From CAVTWS01 sp963732655 (GTDB taxonomy: Bacteria; Actinomycetota; Acidimicrobiia; Acidimicrobiales; SHLQ01): DNA of 64,000 nucleotides. Under the pieces are notes generated by a model. It was not told the DNA's origin. It was given only the letters and a program-made list of their open reading frames with translations, and ran no database searches. The position numbers were made by a program, and so were the translations under genes. The DNA is taken from contig CAVTAI010000005.1 in NCBI GenBank assembly GCA_963732655.1, forward strand, positions 1 through 64,000, given 5' to 3'. Below are positions 17,902-27,909 of this stretch, piece after piece. The stretch's first letter is position 1. Each line of letters opens with the position of its first letter.

Positions 17902-18362
17902 GGCGCCGTCTCGGCTGGGTGGTGCTGCTCGGTGTCGTCATCGGCGCGTTCGTCGTCGCCGAAGTCGATGAGGGGGAGCCGAGGACGAATGCCGAGGTGG
18001 CGGCCGACATCGCGGCCGACTTCGCGTGCCCGATCTGCGATGGCGAGTCCGTCGCCGAGTCGGACGTTCCGGTCGCCCGGGCGATCCGGCAGGAGATCCG
18101 CGCCATGGTCGATGACGGCCGGTCTCGAGCCGAGATCCGCGACACCCTCGTCGCCCTGTACGACGAGGAGATCGATCTCACCCCGCGCTCCGACGGGGTG
18201 GTCGGCCTGGTGTGGATGCTGCCGGTCATCGTGTTCGTGGCCGGAGCCGCCGGCTTGGTGGCGGCGTTCCGTCGCTGGAAGTCCGACGTCCGACGGTCAT
18301 CGGCCACCGTGGCCGACCGGGAGCTCGTCGCCCGGGCCCGGGCCGATCGTCCCGAGAGCTGA
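17898..18362 (+). CDS. ccmH: CcmH, apocytochrome thiol-reducing subunit
   Basis: A 154-residue protein with an N-terminal membrane/signal segment, the FACPICDGESVAESD motif (CxxC of the CcmH/CycL family, usually RCPxCQ), a three-helix bundle with R-x-EIRAMVDDGRSRAEIRD, and a C-terminal TM (VWMLPVIVFVAGAAGLVAAF). ATG at 17898 overlaps the ccmG stop as ATGA. It forms the heme ligation complex with CcmF and the following CcmI-like protein. Confidence 0.92.
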   Translation: MRRRLGWVVLLGVVIGAFVVAEVDEGEPRTNAEVAADIAADFACPICDGESVAESDVPVARAIRQEIRAMVDDGRSRAEIRDTLVALYDEEIDLTPRSDGVVGLVWMLPVIVFVAGAAGLVAAFRRWKSDVRRSSATVADRELVARARADRPES

Positions 18363-18365
18363 GCC

Positions 18366-19520
18366 GTGGCCCGCTCACTCGCTGATCACGAACGCGAGGC
18401 CCTCGAAGCCGAACGCGACTTCCTCCTCTCGTCGCTCGATGACCTCGAGCGAGAGCACGGCGCCGGCGACCTGGACGACGACGACTACGAGTCTCTTCGC
18501 GACGACTACACCGTGAGGGCCGCCCACCTCGTGCGTGTCCTCGACGCCGGGCTCGTCCGCGACCAGGCCCCCGGCGGTTCGTCGTGGCCACGACGACTCC
18601 TGTGGCTCGCGATCATCGTCGTGGTCGGCGTGGGCATCGGAGTTGTGTTGGCCCGCTCGCTCGGCGGCCGCTCGGCCGGTGATACCGCCACCGGCGACAT
18701 CCGCAGCTCCATCGCCGGCCAGCTCCAGGACGCCCAGGTGGCCATGAGCGAAGGCGATCTCGATCGGGCCGTCGAGATCTACGGAGAGGTGCTCGAGACG
18801 CAACCGACCAACGCCGAGGCCTTGGCCTACCGGGGGTGGATCTCGTTCCAGCAGGGCGAGACCGAGGTCGCTGCGCTCGATCTCGACGATGCGGTCGCCT
18901 CCAATCCCGACTACCCCGATGCCCGGGTCTTCGGAACGGTGATCGCGTTGCGAGGCGGTGATCTCGCCACCGCGGCCGAGAACCTCGCCGCCTTCGACCA
19001 GCTCGACCCTCCTCCCGTGATGCAGCAGCTGGTGAGCCAGTTCGGCGTTCGATCCGAGATCGCTGCCGGGTTGCTGGCGGGGGACCAGCGCGACCAGGCG
19101 GTGACGGTGCTCGTCCCGGCGACCGCCCCCGAGCTCCTGGCCGTCGCCCTGGCCAGTAGTGATCCCGTGACGGCGTTGCAGCTGATCGACGACGTGGCGA
19201 ACGCGGACCCCACCAACGCAGTGCCCGTGGCGACCCGTGGCTGGATCCTGGCCGACTCGGCTCTGTCGGCGCGGGACCAGAACCTGACCGAAGACTTCGA
19301 GTCGCTCGCGGCTGGGGCGGCCGAGGCGCTCGATGCTGCGGTCGCCCTCGATCCGTCGAGCCCGGATGCACTGGCGCTTCGTGCCGTCACTCGCCTTCAG
19401 GTGTTCCAGGACCCCGAGGGTGCGGCGGCGGACCTGGAGGCGTATGTCGCGCTCGACGCCGGCCGCACGGATCTCGATCAGCGCCTCCGCGACGACGGCC
19501 TGTTCGACGCCGCCGGTTGA
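18366..19520 (+). CDS. ccmI: CcmI-like TPR protein
   Basis: A 384-residue protein starting with a cytoplasmic acidic coiled region (EREALEAERDFLLSSLDDLERE), one TM (RRLLWLAIIVVVGVGIGVVLA) and a periplasmic region with TPR-like helices, for example DLDRAVEIYGEVLETQPTNAEALAYRGW and AALDLDDAVASNPDYPDARV. This order matches the apocytochrome-chaperone subunit CcmI. Starts (GTG 18366) 3 bp after ccmH and is the last gene of the ccm operon. Detailed identity with CcmI is by position and architecture, because TPR sequence is poorly conserved. Confidence 0.82.
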   Translation: MARSLADHEREALEAERDFLLSSLDDLEREHGAGDLDDDDYESLRDDYTVRAAHLVRVLDAGLVRDQAPGGSSWPRRLLWLAIIVVVGVGIGVVLARSLGGRSAGDTATGDIRSSIAGQLQDAQVAMSEGDLDRAVEIYGEVLETQPTNAEALAYRGWISFQQGETEVAALDLDDAVASNPDYPDARVFGTVIALRGGDLATAAENLAAFDQLDPPPVMQQLVSQFGVRSEIAAGLLAGDQRDQAVTVLVPATAPELLAVALASSDPVTALQLIDDVANADPTNAVPVATRGWILADSALSARDQNLTEDFESLAAGAAEALDAAVALDPSSPDALALRAVTRLQVFQDPEGAAADLEAYVALDAGRTDLDQRLRDDGLFDAAG

Positions 19521-19545
19521 GATCTGGGGCTGCGATACTGCCTCG

Positions 19546-20628
19546 ATGACCATTCGCGTGCTGGGCCAGGTCGACGCGGGGCACGTACCCGTCGATCTCG
19601 GACCCGTCGCCGTCGATGACCTGCCGCAGCTGTGTGGCGAGTACCGGTGGTTGTGGATCGACACCGAGTCGCCCGATCGTGAAACGCTCGACGTGATCGC
19701 GCAACATTTCGGAATCGACGACCTGGCGGTCGAGGATGTCTTCGACATGGAGCTCCTTCCCAAGCTCGACGACTACGGGGATCACCTCTACGTCGTGCTC
19801 CACACGCTGATCCCGCTCAATCATCGGATCGACACGAGCGAGATCGACATCGTCGTCACGCCCCAGGTGCTGATCACCGCGCATGACGGTGCGCTCGTGG
19901 GCGTCGAGGATCTGTGGCACAGCGTCCAGCGATCGCGCGATCCCGAAGGCGAGCTCGATCCGAGCCATCTGCTGGGCCACCTCGCCGAAGTCGTGGGGCG
20001 CCGGTTCCTGGAGGTCATCGTCGAGCTCGATCGCCGGCTCGAGGAGCTGGCCGATCGGGCGCTCGTCGCCGACGCCGGGGTGTTGGCCGAGGTGCAGATC
20101 CTCCGTCGCGAGGCCTCGACCATCCGCACGATGGTGCAACCCCAGCGTCAGGTCCTTCGGTCCCTCGTCACCATCAACTCGTCGCTGGTCTCCCGCGCCG
20201 GTCGGGGTCGCCTGCGCGACGCCGCCGAGGTTCACGATCAGCTGGTCGAGGGCGTCGAGACCGCTCGCGGATTGCTCAGCGATGTGCTCGACACCTATCG
20301 CGGCGCCGCCGGCGAGAAGTTGGCCGAGATCACGACGGTGTTGACCGTGTACGCCGCCATCCTGCTTCCCCTCAGCCTCATCACCGGTTGGTTCGGGATG
20401 AACCACTTCGATCTCCCGCTCATCGGTCAGCGGTACGGGTGGCTCGTCGTGACCGCCGGCATGGTCGCGTTTGCCACGGCTCAGTGGTTGTACTTCGTCC
20501 GCCGGGGTTTCGTGAGGAAGCCGCGATTGCACCTGCACGAGCTGCCCGGCCTCGGGGCCAAGACCCGCCAGGTCGTCGAGCGCCAGGCGAATGCCGCCCG
20601 GTCGGCGTCGCCAGGCGCTACAAAGTGA
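19546..20628 (+). CDS. corA: CorA-type Mg2+ channel
   Basis: A 360-residue protein. A cytoplasmic alpha/beta and long-helix domain (YRWLWIDTESPD through the stalk helix VETARGLLSDVLDTYRG) leads to two C-terminal TM segments separated by the signature GWFGMNHFDLPL (the GMN selectivity motif). Forms a pentameric divalent cation channel for Mg2+, possibly Co2+ or Ni2+. ATG at 19546. A longer upstream frame exists but overlaps the ccmI-like gene. It lies 25 bp after ccmI, so readthrough from the ccm operon is possible. Confidence 0.92.
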   Translation: MTIRVLGQVDAGHVPVDLGPVAVDDLPQLCGEYRWLWIDTESPDRETLDVIAQHFGIDDLAVEDVFDMELLPKLDDYGDHLYVVLHTLIPLNHRIDTSEIDIVVTPQVLITAHDGALVGVEDLWHSVQRSRDPEGELDPSHLLGHLAEVVGRRFLEVIVELDRRLEELADRALVADAGVLAEVQILRREASTIRTMVQPQRQVLRSLVTINSSLVSRAGRGRLRDAAEVHDQLVEGVETARGLLSDVLDTYRGAAGEKLAEITTVLTVYAAILLPLSLITGWFGMNHFDLPLIGQRYGWLVVTAGMVAFATAQWLYFVRRGFVRKPRLHLHELPGLGAKTRQVVERQANAARSASPGATK

Positions 20629-20630
20629 GC

Positions 20631-21716
20631 ATGACGCCGTCGATCTCGGCCGTGATCCTCGCCGCCGGCCAGGGAAGCCGCATGGTGTCGGCGCGACCGA
20701 AACCTCTCCACGTGTTGTGCGGCAAGGCGATGGTCCTGTACCTGGTCGACGCGGTGGTCGAGGCCGGAATCGACCGGGTCGTGGTCGTGGTCGGCCCCGA
20801 CGGCGAGCAGATCACCAAGAAGGTGCAGTCCGAAGGACCCGATGCCCTCTTCCAGTTCGTGGAGCAGCAGGTGGCGCGCGGCTCGGGAGATGCCGCGGGT
20901 GCCGCACTCACCGTCTACGCCGACGACGATCTGGACGACGACGACGACGTGCTCGTTCTCCCGGTCGACATGCCGCTGCTGCGTGGTGACACCTTGGCCC
21001 GGCTCGTCGCCCATCACCGCGAGTCAGCCGCGGCGGCAACGGTGTTGACGGTCCCGGCTCGTTTCGGGGACGGGCTGGGCCGCATCCTCACGGGGCGCAC
21101 CGGCAACGTTGCATCGATCGTCGACCCGCTCGATGTCGATCCAGAGGCCCCCGAGCCCGAACGTGCCGCGGTCGGCGTCTACTGCTTCCGGCGCAGCCTG
21201 CTGGCGCCGGCGGTGCGGCGGATCTCGCCCGAGAACCGTCAGGGGGCGTACCGTCTCGGTGACACCATCGATGTCCTCGCCCGGGCCGGTCACCCGATCG
21301 CCGACCTCTCCGTCGATGACGCCTCGGAGACCCTGGGAGTGAACGACCGTCTGCAGCTCGCCGCGGTCGAGGCGGAGATCCGGCGCCGCACCAACCTGCA
21401 CTGGCTGGCGCGGGGCGTCACGATGCTCGACCCGTCGACCACCTATCTCGATACGACCGTCGAGTTGGCGCCCGATGTCACCCTCTTCCCCGGCGTCATC
21501 CTTCAGGGTTTGACCGTCGTGGGTGAAGGCGCCGAGATCGGTTCCGGTTCCCGCCTGGTCGATTGCGCCGTGGGCGCCCGGGCCCGGCTCGACAACACCG
21601 TGGCCCGCGATGCCGAGATCGGCCCCGACGCCGTCGTCGGACCGTTCGCCTTGCTGGATGCAGGGTCGCAAGTGCCGGCCGGGTACCGCACCGGTCCGTT
21701 CTTCCACCAGTCCTGA
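20631..21716 (+). CDS. GlmU-like nucleotidyltransferase with a shortened beta-helix domain
   Basis: A 361-residue protein. The uridylyltransferase half is clear: AVILAAGQGSRMVSARPKPLH (the G-x-G-T/S-R-M signature), GSGDAAGAA, LPVDMPLL and AVGVYCFRRSLL. The left-handed beta-helix part has FPGVILQGLTVVGEGAEIGSGSRLVDC but stops after about six hexapeptide turns, near AGYRTGPF. The acetyltransferase active site of normal GlmU (about 450-480 aa) is absent, and the downstream 126 bp do not encode it in any frame. It may supply only UDP-GlcNAc formation, with acetylation elsewhere. A GTG at 20625 is an alternative start overlapping corA. Confidence 0.8.
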   Translation: MTPSISAVILAAGQGSRMVSARPKPLHVLCGKAMVLYLVDAVVEAGIDRVVVVVGPDGEQITKKVQSEGPDALFQFVEQQVARGSGDAAGAALTVYADDDLDDDDDVLVLPVDMPLLRGDTLARLVAHHRESAAAATVLTVPARFGDGLGRILTGRTGNVASIVDPLDVDPEAPEPERAAVGVYCFRRSLLAPAVRRISPENRQGAYRLGDTIDVLARAGHPIADLSVDDASETLGVNDRLQLAAVEAEIRRRTNLHWLARGVTMLDPSTTYLDTTVELAPDVTLFPGVILQGLTVVGEGAEIGSGSRLVDCAVGARARLDNTVARDAEIGPDAVVGPFALLDAGSQVPAGYRTGPFFHQS

Positions 21717-21842
21717 GCGTCGCGAACCGGGTGCGTCGACCCGGCGCACGGTTTCGCCTCTCCCTGCGATGTCTCGGCGTCCTATGCTCGCTCCCCGGGC
21801 CTGGTCACCGCAGGAAGGGACGCTGATGGAGTCGACACGCGC

Positions 21843-22821
21843 ATGGAGTTGACGTCGCGCAAGCGCATGTACCTGGTGTCGGGCCGGGTCAACGCCGAGC
21901 TGGCCTCGGAGATCGCCTACGAGCTTGGTGTCCGGCTGGGCAGCGCCAAGATCGACGACTTCTCCAACGGCGAGATCCATTGCCGGTTCACCGAGTCCGT
22001 GCGTGGCACGGACGTGTTCATCGTGCAGGGCCACGCCGCCGCGGACGGCATGTCGATCAACGACGCCATCTTCGAGCAGCTGATCATGGTCGACGCCGCT
22101 CGTCGGGCTTCCGCGACGCCGGATCACGGTGGTGTGCCCCTTCTACGGATACGGGCGCCAGGACCGCAAGGCGTCGGGGCGGGAGCCCATCACGGCCCGA
22201 TTGGTGGCGGACATGTTCCGCACGGCAGGAGCGGACCGGATCCTGTCGGTCGATCTGCATTCCGGCCAGATCCAGGGTTTCTTCGACGGACCCGTCGACC
22301 ATCTCACCGCCATGCCTGTCCTCGTCGACTACTTCTCCGAGTTCGAGGACCTTGTCGTGGTCAGCCCCGATGCCGGCCGCGTGAAGGTCGCCGAGCGATA
22401 CGCCAACCAGCTCCACGCCGACCTGGCCATCGTGCACAAGCGCCGCTCGATGGAGAAGAAGAACGTGGTCGAGGCGAAGGACATCGTCGGCGAGGTCGAT
22501 GGCCGTTGTTGCGTGATCATCGACGACATGATCGACACCGGCGGCACGATCGTCGCCGCCGCCGAGCTCATGCTCGAGAAGGGCGCGGCTCGGGTGTTCG
22601 TGGCCACGACCCACGCCGTGTTCTCCGGTCCGGCGGTCGAACGGTTGCAGAACTCGGGGGTCGAGCAGGTGGTGGTGACCAACACGTTGCCGCTGCCGCC
22701 CGAGAAGCGGTTCGACAAGCTGGTCGTCTTGTCGGTCGCCCCGATCATCGCCCGGGCGATCCACGCCGTCTTCGAGGACACGAGCGTCAGCGAGATCTTC
22801 GACGCCGCCAACTACCAGTGA
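21843..22821 (+). CDS. prs: Ribose-phosphate pyrophosphokinase (one frame break)
   Basis: PRPP synthase for purine, pyrimidine, His and Trp synthesis. N-terminal part: YLVSGRVNAELASEIAYELG, KIDDFSNGEIHCRF, DVFIVQGHAA. After the break: VCPFYGYGRQDRK (ATP-binding flexible loop), DLHSGQIQGFF and the PRPP-binding CCVIIDDMIDTGGTI. Deleting one base near 22116 would read RASARRITVVCPFYGY, the expected sequence, so an inserted base in the assembly is likely. Restored length is about 325 residues. The ATG at 21843 has GGAG ten bases upstream. Prs is normally essential, which argues against a true pseudogene. Confidence 0.92.
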
Positions 22822-22936
22822 CCCGACGCCCCGATCAGCGGGTCGCCGTCGATCCGGGGTCGGCCGCACGGGCGCATTCGGCTGGGCGGCGGGTAGCCTG
22901 GTGGGCTGTTGTTCGACCGCTTGTGGGAGTACCCAG

Positions 22937-23576
22937 ATGAGCGAAACCCTGCTCGCCCTTGAAACCGACCGCCCGATTGGCACGAGTGGCAGCCGCCAGC
23001 TCCGCCGTGAAGGCCGCATCCCAGGCGTGTTGTACGGCCTCGAGAAGGATCCCCAGACGGTCAGCGTCGAGCGCAGCGCGCTGCGCCGGGCCCTCACGGG
23101 CGAGCGCGGGCTCAACGCGCTGCTCACCCTCGAGATCGATGGCACCAAGCAACTCGGCCTGCTGAAGGACCTCCAGCGCCACCCGGTGCGTCGTGAGGTC
23201 ATCCACGTCGATTTCCTGCGTGTCGACCCGGATCGCGAGATTACGATCGAGGTCCCGGTGAAGATGCTGGGCGACGCGGTGAAGGTCGCTCAACGTTCGC
23301 GGCAACGTCGACCAGGCCATGTTCCGGATGCGGGTCGTGGCCAAGCCGAAGGACCTCCCGGCCGAGATCCCGGTGGACATCTCGGCGCTCGAGGTGGGGC
23401 GTTCGATCAAGGTCCGTCAGGTGTCGCTGCCCGCCGGTGTCCGCTCCGACGAGCGCGCCGATGCCCCGGTGATCGTCGGCGTCGTCACCCGCTCGACCCT
23501 CGAACTGGACCGCCAGGAGAAGCTGGGGGCCGAGGCGGCCGCCGCCGCGGCCCCGAAGGCCAAGGGCAAGAAGTAG
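22937..23576 (+). CDS. rplY: 50S ribosomal protein L25/CTC (one frame break)
   Basis: Binds 5S rRNA. The N-terminal L25 domain shows SRQLRREGRIPGVLYGLEKDP and DLQRHPVRREVIHVDFLRV; the C-terminal CTC beta domain shows VVAKPKDLPAEIPVDISALEVGRSIKV and RSTLELDRQEKLG before an Ala/Lys-rich tail (AAAPKAKGKK). The frame changes near 23290, between the two domains; one base corrects it to about 212 residues. ATG at 22937. It is followed by pth, the usual neighbour. Confidence 0.9.
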
Positions 23577-23674
23577 CCCCGCCGGCCCTCGGGAACAGCT
23601 CGTGGGTCGAACCGAAAGGTACGCGTTGGCGATTTCGGTGCACGCGCGCCGGCGTCGACTGGTAGTCAGGTGTC

Positions 23675-24295
23675 ATGTCGCTGCTGCGTAAGCGAACCGG
23701 CGAGGACCGTCACGGCACCCCGGCCGACCTGCTGGTGGTCGGGCTCGGGAACCCGGGCGCGGACTATGCCGGCACCCGGCACAACGTGGGCGCCGAGGTC
23801 GTCGACGTTCTCGCCGCCCGCCACGGCGGCAAGTTGAAGATGGGCAAGGAACGAGCCCTGGTCGACGAGGTCCGCATCGGGTCGCATCGGATGGCGCTGG
23901 CGTGCCCGCAGACGTTCATGAACCTGTCCGGCGAATCGGTGCGCCTGCTGGTACGGCGATACGGCATGGCCGACATCAGCCGCCTGGTGATCGTTCACGA
24001 CGAGCTCGACCTTCCGCTGGGCCGGCTCAAGGTGAAAGCGGGTGGTGGCCTCGCCGGACACAACGGGCTCAAATCCATCTCGGCCCACCTGAAGACCGAC
24101 GACTACCTGCGGGTCCGGATCGGCGTGGGCAAACCGCCCGGTCGTCAGGCCGGCGCCGACTACGTCCTGAAACGCCCCGGCAAGGCCGAACGGCTCGAGC
24201 TCGATCTGATGGTCGAGCGGGCAGCCGACGCGGTCGAGAGCCTGCTCGACGACGACATCGAGGCCACCATGGCCCGCTTCAACGTCGCATCGTGA
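23675..24295 (+). CDS. pth: Peptidyl-tRNA hydrolase
   Basis: A 206-residue protein that frees peptides from stalled peptidyl-tRNA. VGLGNPGADYAGTRHNVG contains the catalytic His and Asn; CPQTFMNLSGESV, VIVHDELDLPLG (catalytic Asp) and GGLAGHNGLKSI are all present. Slightly longer N-terminus than Escherichia coli Pth. ATG at 23675. The 98-bp gap after rplY holds no gene. Confidence 0.95.
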   Translation: MSLLRKRTGEDRHGTPADLLVVGLGNPGADYAGTRHNVGAEVVDVLAARHGGKLKMGKERALVDEVRIGSHRMALACPQTFMNLSGESVRLLVRRYGMADISRLVIVHDELDLPLGRLKVKAGGGLAGHNGLKSISAHLKTDDYLRVRIGVGKPPGRQAGADYVLKRPGKAERLELDLMVERAADAVESLLDDDIEATMARFNVAS

Positions 24296-24323
24296 TCGTC
24301 ATCGCCGGAAGGTTGGGAACACC

Positions 24324-27300
24324 GTGAGCATCACCGGGCTGGGGCGCCTGCTCGTCGACCAGCCGTCGCTGATCGACATCGTGGCGCGTCGCCGGGCCGC
24401 CTTGTCGACGCCCGAGCCGGCGTGGCCGTTGGCCATCGCCGGTCTCGCGCATCAGACGGAACGCCGGCCGATCCTCATCGCTGCGGCGACCGGTACCCAG
24501 GCCGAGCGCCTGGCGCGCGACGTCGGTGCCCTGCTGGGCCCGGACCGCGTCGAGTTGTTCCCGGCGTGGGAGACGCTGCCGTTCGAACGGGTGAGCCCGG
24601 CGGTCGAGACCATGGGTCAGCGGCTCAAGGTCCTGTGGCGCCTTCGTCAGGACGACCGCAAGCCGACGGTGGTGGTGTCATCGGTCCGAGCCCTGTTGCA
24701 GCGCCTCGGCCCCGGCGCCGACGAGGTGGAGCCGATCGTCGTCGGTGTCGGCGACATCTGCGACCCGCACGACCTGATCGCTCGGTTGGTCCACGCCGGG
24801 TATCACCGTGAGTACCAGGTCGAGCATCGGGGCGAGGTCGCCCTGCGGGGCTCGATCGTCGACATCTTCCCGTCGACCGCCGAGGCGCCCGTGCGCATCG
24901 ACCTGTGGGGCGACGAAGTCGATCGCCTGAGCGAGTTCTCGGTCTCCGACCAGCGGTCGACGACCGCGCTGTCCGAGGTGGAGATCTTCCCCGCTCGGGA
25001 ACTGGTGCCCGACGCCGCCGTCCGGGCCCGAGCGGCGGAGCTCGTGGGTCGCGAGCCCTGGGGCCGGGAGCAGTGGGAACGGCTCTCCGAGGGTCTGGTC
25101 TTCGACGGTATGGAGTCCTGGCTCCCGTGGTTGGTCGACCACGATGTCGTCTTGCCGGACCTGCTCCACGCTGACGCCCAGGTCGTCGTCGTCGAACCGC
25201 GCCGGATGCGAGACCGAGCGGGGGAGCTCCTCGCCGAGGAGGCCGACCTGGCTCGCACCCTCGCCGAGACCTGGGGGGTCGGCGCCGCCGCGGGAGTGGG
25301 CGGCGTCGCCGAGATGGCGCGCCTGCACGTCGACTTCGACCGCATGCTGGCGGCCACCGATGCCCCTGTCATCACCATCAGCGCCGTGCCGGACAGCCCC
25401 GAGGGTCGCGGTGCTCCCGGCGTCGGCGTGGGACCCGGTCGTCGGCGGGAGCGAGCAGCTGACGGAACGCCTCCGTGGCCTGCACGCCGATGGGTGGCGT
25501 GTGGTCATCGCGGCCGACGGCGTGGGGTCGGCCGAACGAATCGTCCGCCTCCTCGCCGAGGAAGGCGTCGGGGTGGCCGCGCTGGACCACGCTGGTGTGA
25601 CCACGGGCCCCGGCGTGTGGGTCACCGTCGCTCCGATCGATCGTGGCGCCATGGTGCCCGGTGTGAAGCTGGCACTGCTGGGCGAGTCCGATGTCACGGG
25701 CCGGCGCCGCGCCCACCGGCGGGCTCGAGTGCATTCTCGGGACACCAAGCGGTTCGTCGACGACCTCGAGCCCGGCGATCACGTCGTCCACCATCAACAC
25801 GGCGTGGGCCGGTTCGCCGGCATGGTCACCCGCACGATCGGTGGGGTCGAGCGGGACTACCTGCTGATCGAGTACCGCGGGGACGACCGGCTCTACGTTC
25901 CGAGCGATCAGATCGAGTCGATCCGCCGATACTCCGGCGGTGAGAGCCCCAGCCTGAACCGGCTCGGCGGGAGCGATTGGTCCAAGACCAAAGCGCGGGT
26001 GCGCTCCGAGGTCGACCTGATCGCGCAGGAGCTCGTCGTGTTGTACCAGACCCGGATGGTGGCCGCCGGCCACGCCTTCGCGCCGGACTCCCCGTGGCAG
26101 CGTGAGATGGAGGACTCGTTCCCATATCAGGAGACCCCCGACCAGGCCCAGGCGATCGTCGAGGTCAAAGCCGACATGGAGGAGCCGGTGCCGATGGACC
26201 GGCTCATCGTCGGCGATGTCGGTTTCGGCAAGACCGAGGTGGCCCTGCGAGCTGCGTTCAAGGCGGTGCAGGACCGCAAACAGGTGGCTGTGCTCGTGCC
26301 GACGACGCTCCTCGCCCAGCAGCACTTCCAGACGTTCTCGGAGCGGTTCGCCGATTACCCCGTTCGGGTCGAGGTGCTCTCGCGCTTCTTGACCCCGGGG
26401 CAGGCGAAACGGGTGGTCGAAGGGGTCACCTCCGGTGCCGTCGACGTCCTCATCGGCACCCATCGCCTGCTGTCGGGCGATATCGCCTTCAAGGACCTCG
26501 GGCTGCTGGTCATCGACGAGGAGCAGCGCTTCGGCGTGAGCCACAAGGAGGCCATCAAGGGCCTCCGATCTGCCGTCGACGTTCTCACCTTGTCGGCGAC
26601 ACCGATCCCGCGCACGCTGGAGATGAGCCTCACGGGGATCCGGGATCTGTCGCTCATCAACACGCCGCCCGTCGACCGGCAGCCGATCCTGACCTATGTC
26701 GGCGAGTACGACGACCGCGCCGTCGCCGAGGCCATCCGGCGCGAGCTGCTCCGCGAGGGCCAGGTGTTCTTCGTGCACAACCGGGTGCGCGACATCATGC
26801 TGATCGCCGATCGACTGGCCCGCCTGGTCCCAGAGGCCCGGATTGCCGTGGCCCACGGCCAGATGGACGAAGGCTCGCTCGAAAAGGTCGTGCTCGACTT
26901 CTGGCAGGGTGAGTACGACGTCCTGGTCTGCACCACCATCATCGAGTCCGGCATCGACATGCCGACGGTGAACACGCTGGTCGTCGACCGGGCGGACCTG
27001 CTGGGCCTCGGTCAGCTGCACCAGCTCCGGGGCCGCGTCGGCCGGGCCGGGCAGCGGGCGTACGCGTATCTGTTCACGCCCCGGGACCACACCCTGACGG
27101 AAGAGGCGTACGAACGTCTCAAGACGATCGGTGAATCGACGGAGCTCGGTTCGGGTTTTGCCATCGCCATGCGCGATCTCGAGATTCGCGGCGCCGGCAA
27201 CCTGCTCGGGACCGGACAGTCCGGGCACATCGCGGCGGTCGGCTACGACTTGTACTGCCAGATGGTGTCCGAGGCCGTCGCCGAGCTCCGGGGGGAGACG

Positions 27301-27762
27301 CCGCACGAACCGGCGGACGTGAAGATCGACATCCCGATGGATGCCCACCTGCCCGAGGACTACGTCACCCGCTCCGAGCAGCGACTCGAGGCCTATCGCC
27401 GGTTGTCGGCGGTCACCTCGGAGATCGAGGTCGAGGATCTGGCCGCCGAGTGGCTCGACCGGTTCGGCCCGCTGCCGCCGCCCGCCTCGGCCCTCATCGA
27501 TGTCGGCCGCCTCCGCGTCGCCGCCATCGGAGCCGGGATCACCGAGCTCTCGATAGCCAAACCGGGCGGGTTCGCCCCGCCGGCACCGGTGGTGCAGATG
27601 TCGCCGGTGAAGCTCAAGGCCAGCCGCCACGTCCGCCTCCAACGGCTGTTCCCCAAGTCGGTGTACAAGGAGGAGACGGGGCTGCTCAAGGTCACCCTCG
27701 ACCGCAAGGCCGACCTCGTCAACGACACCCTCGCCCTCATCCGCGACCTCATCCTCGACTGA
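24324..27762 (+). CDS. mfd: Transcription-repair coupling factor Mfd (one frame break)
   Basis: An ATP-dependent translocase that removes stalled RNA polymerase and recruits UvrA. The N-terminal UvrB-like region has TGTQAERLARDVGALL, LFPAWETLPFERVSP and GEVALRGSIVDIFP. The RNAP-interaction domain has LEPGDHVVHHQHGVGRF and RLYVPSDQIESIRRY. The motor carries VGDVGFGKTEVALRA (Walker A), VIDEEQRFG (DEEQ box), LTLSATPIPRTL and GRVGRAGQRAYAYL. The frame changes near 25400 in a poorly conserved linker; with one correction the protein has about 1,146 residues, normal for Mfd. GTG at 24324. Confidence 0.93.
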
Positions 27763-27777
27763 CACCCCGCCCCCGGT

Positions 27778-27825
27778 CGTTCTGGCGCTATTTCGTTCTG
27801 GCGCGATTTCGTTCTGGCGCGATTT
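27778..27825 (+). repeat. Three 16-bp tandem half-sites next to a hairpin
   Basis: Units at 27778-27793, 27794-27809 and 27810-27825 read cgttctggcgcgattt (the first has ctattt at its end). Their first nine bases equal the outer end of the adjoining hairpin arm. They lie just after the mfd stop and run directly into the hairpin at 27826. Confidence 0.9.
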
Positions 27826-27877
27826 CGTTCTGGCAGGGAGATTGCACGCTGGAACGTGCAATCTCCCTGCCAGAACG
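27826..27877. repeat. Perfect 23-bp inverted repeat (hairpin copy 1)
   Basis: Arms at 27826-27848 and 27855-27877 pair perfectly over 23 bp with the six-base loop ctggaa. The arm begins cgttctggcagggagattgc. No T-run follows on either strand, so it is not a classic intrinsic terminator, though it sits between the mfd end and the convergent DUF559-type gene. A near-identical copy lies at 28892-28941. Confidence 0.97.
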
Positions 27878-27909
27878 CCCGGGATGGCCGCTCGGGTCGC
27901 CCGCTGGCG

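Noticed and set aside
21717..21842. Missing C-terminal half of GlmU in another frame
   Set aside because: No hexapeptide repeats are visible in any frame before prs begins.
27826..27877. Hairpin copy 1 as a simple terminator of mfd
   Set aside because: No T-run follows and a near-identical copy sits between divergent starts, where a terminator would make no sense for either gene.
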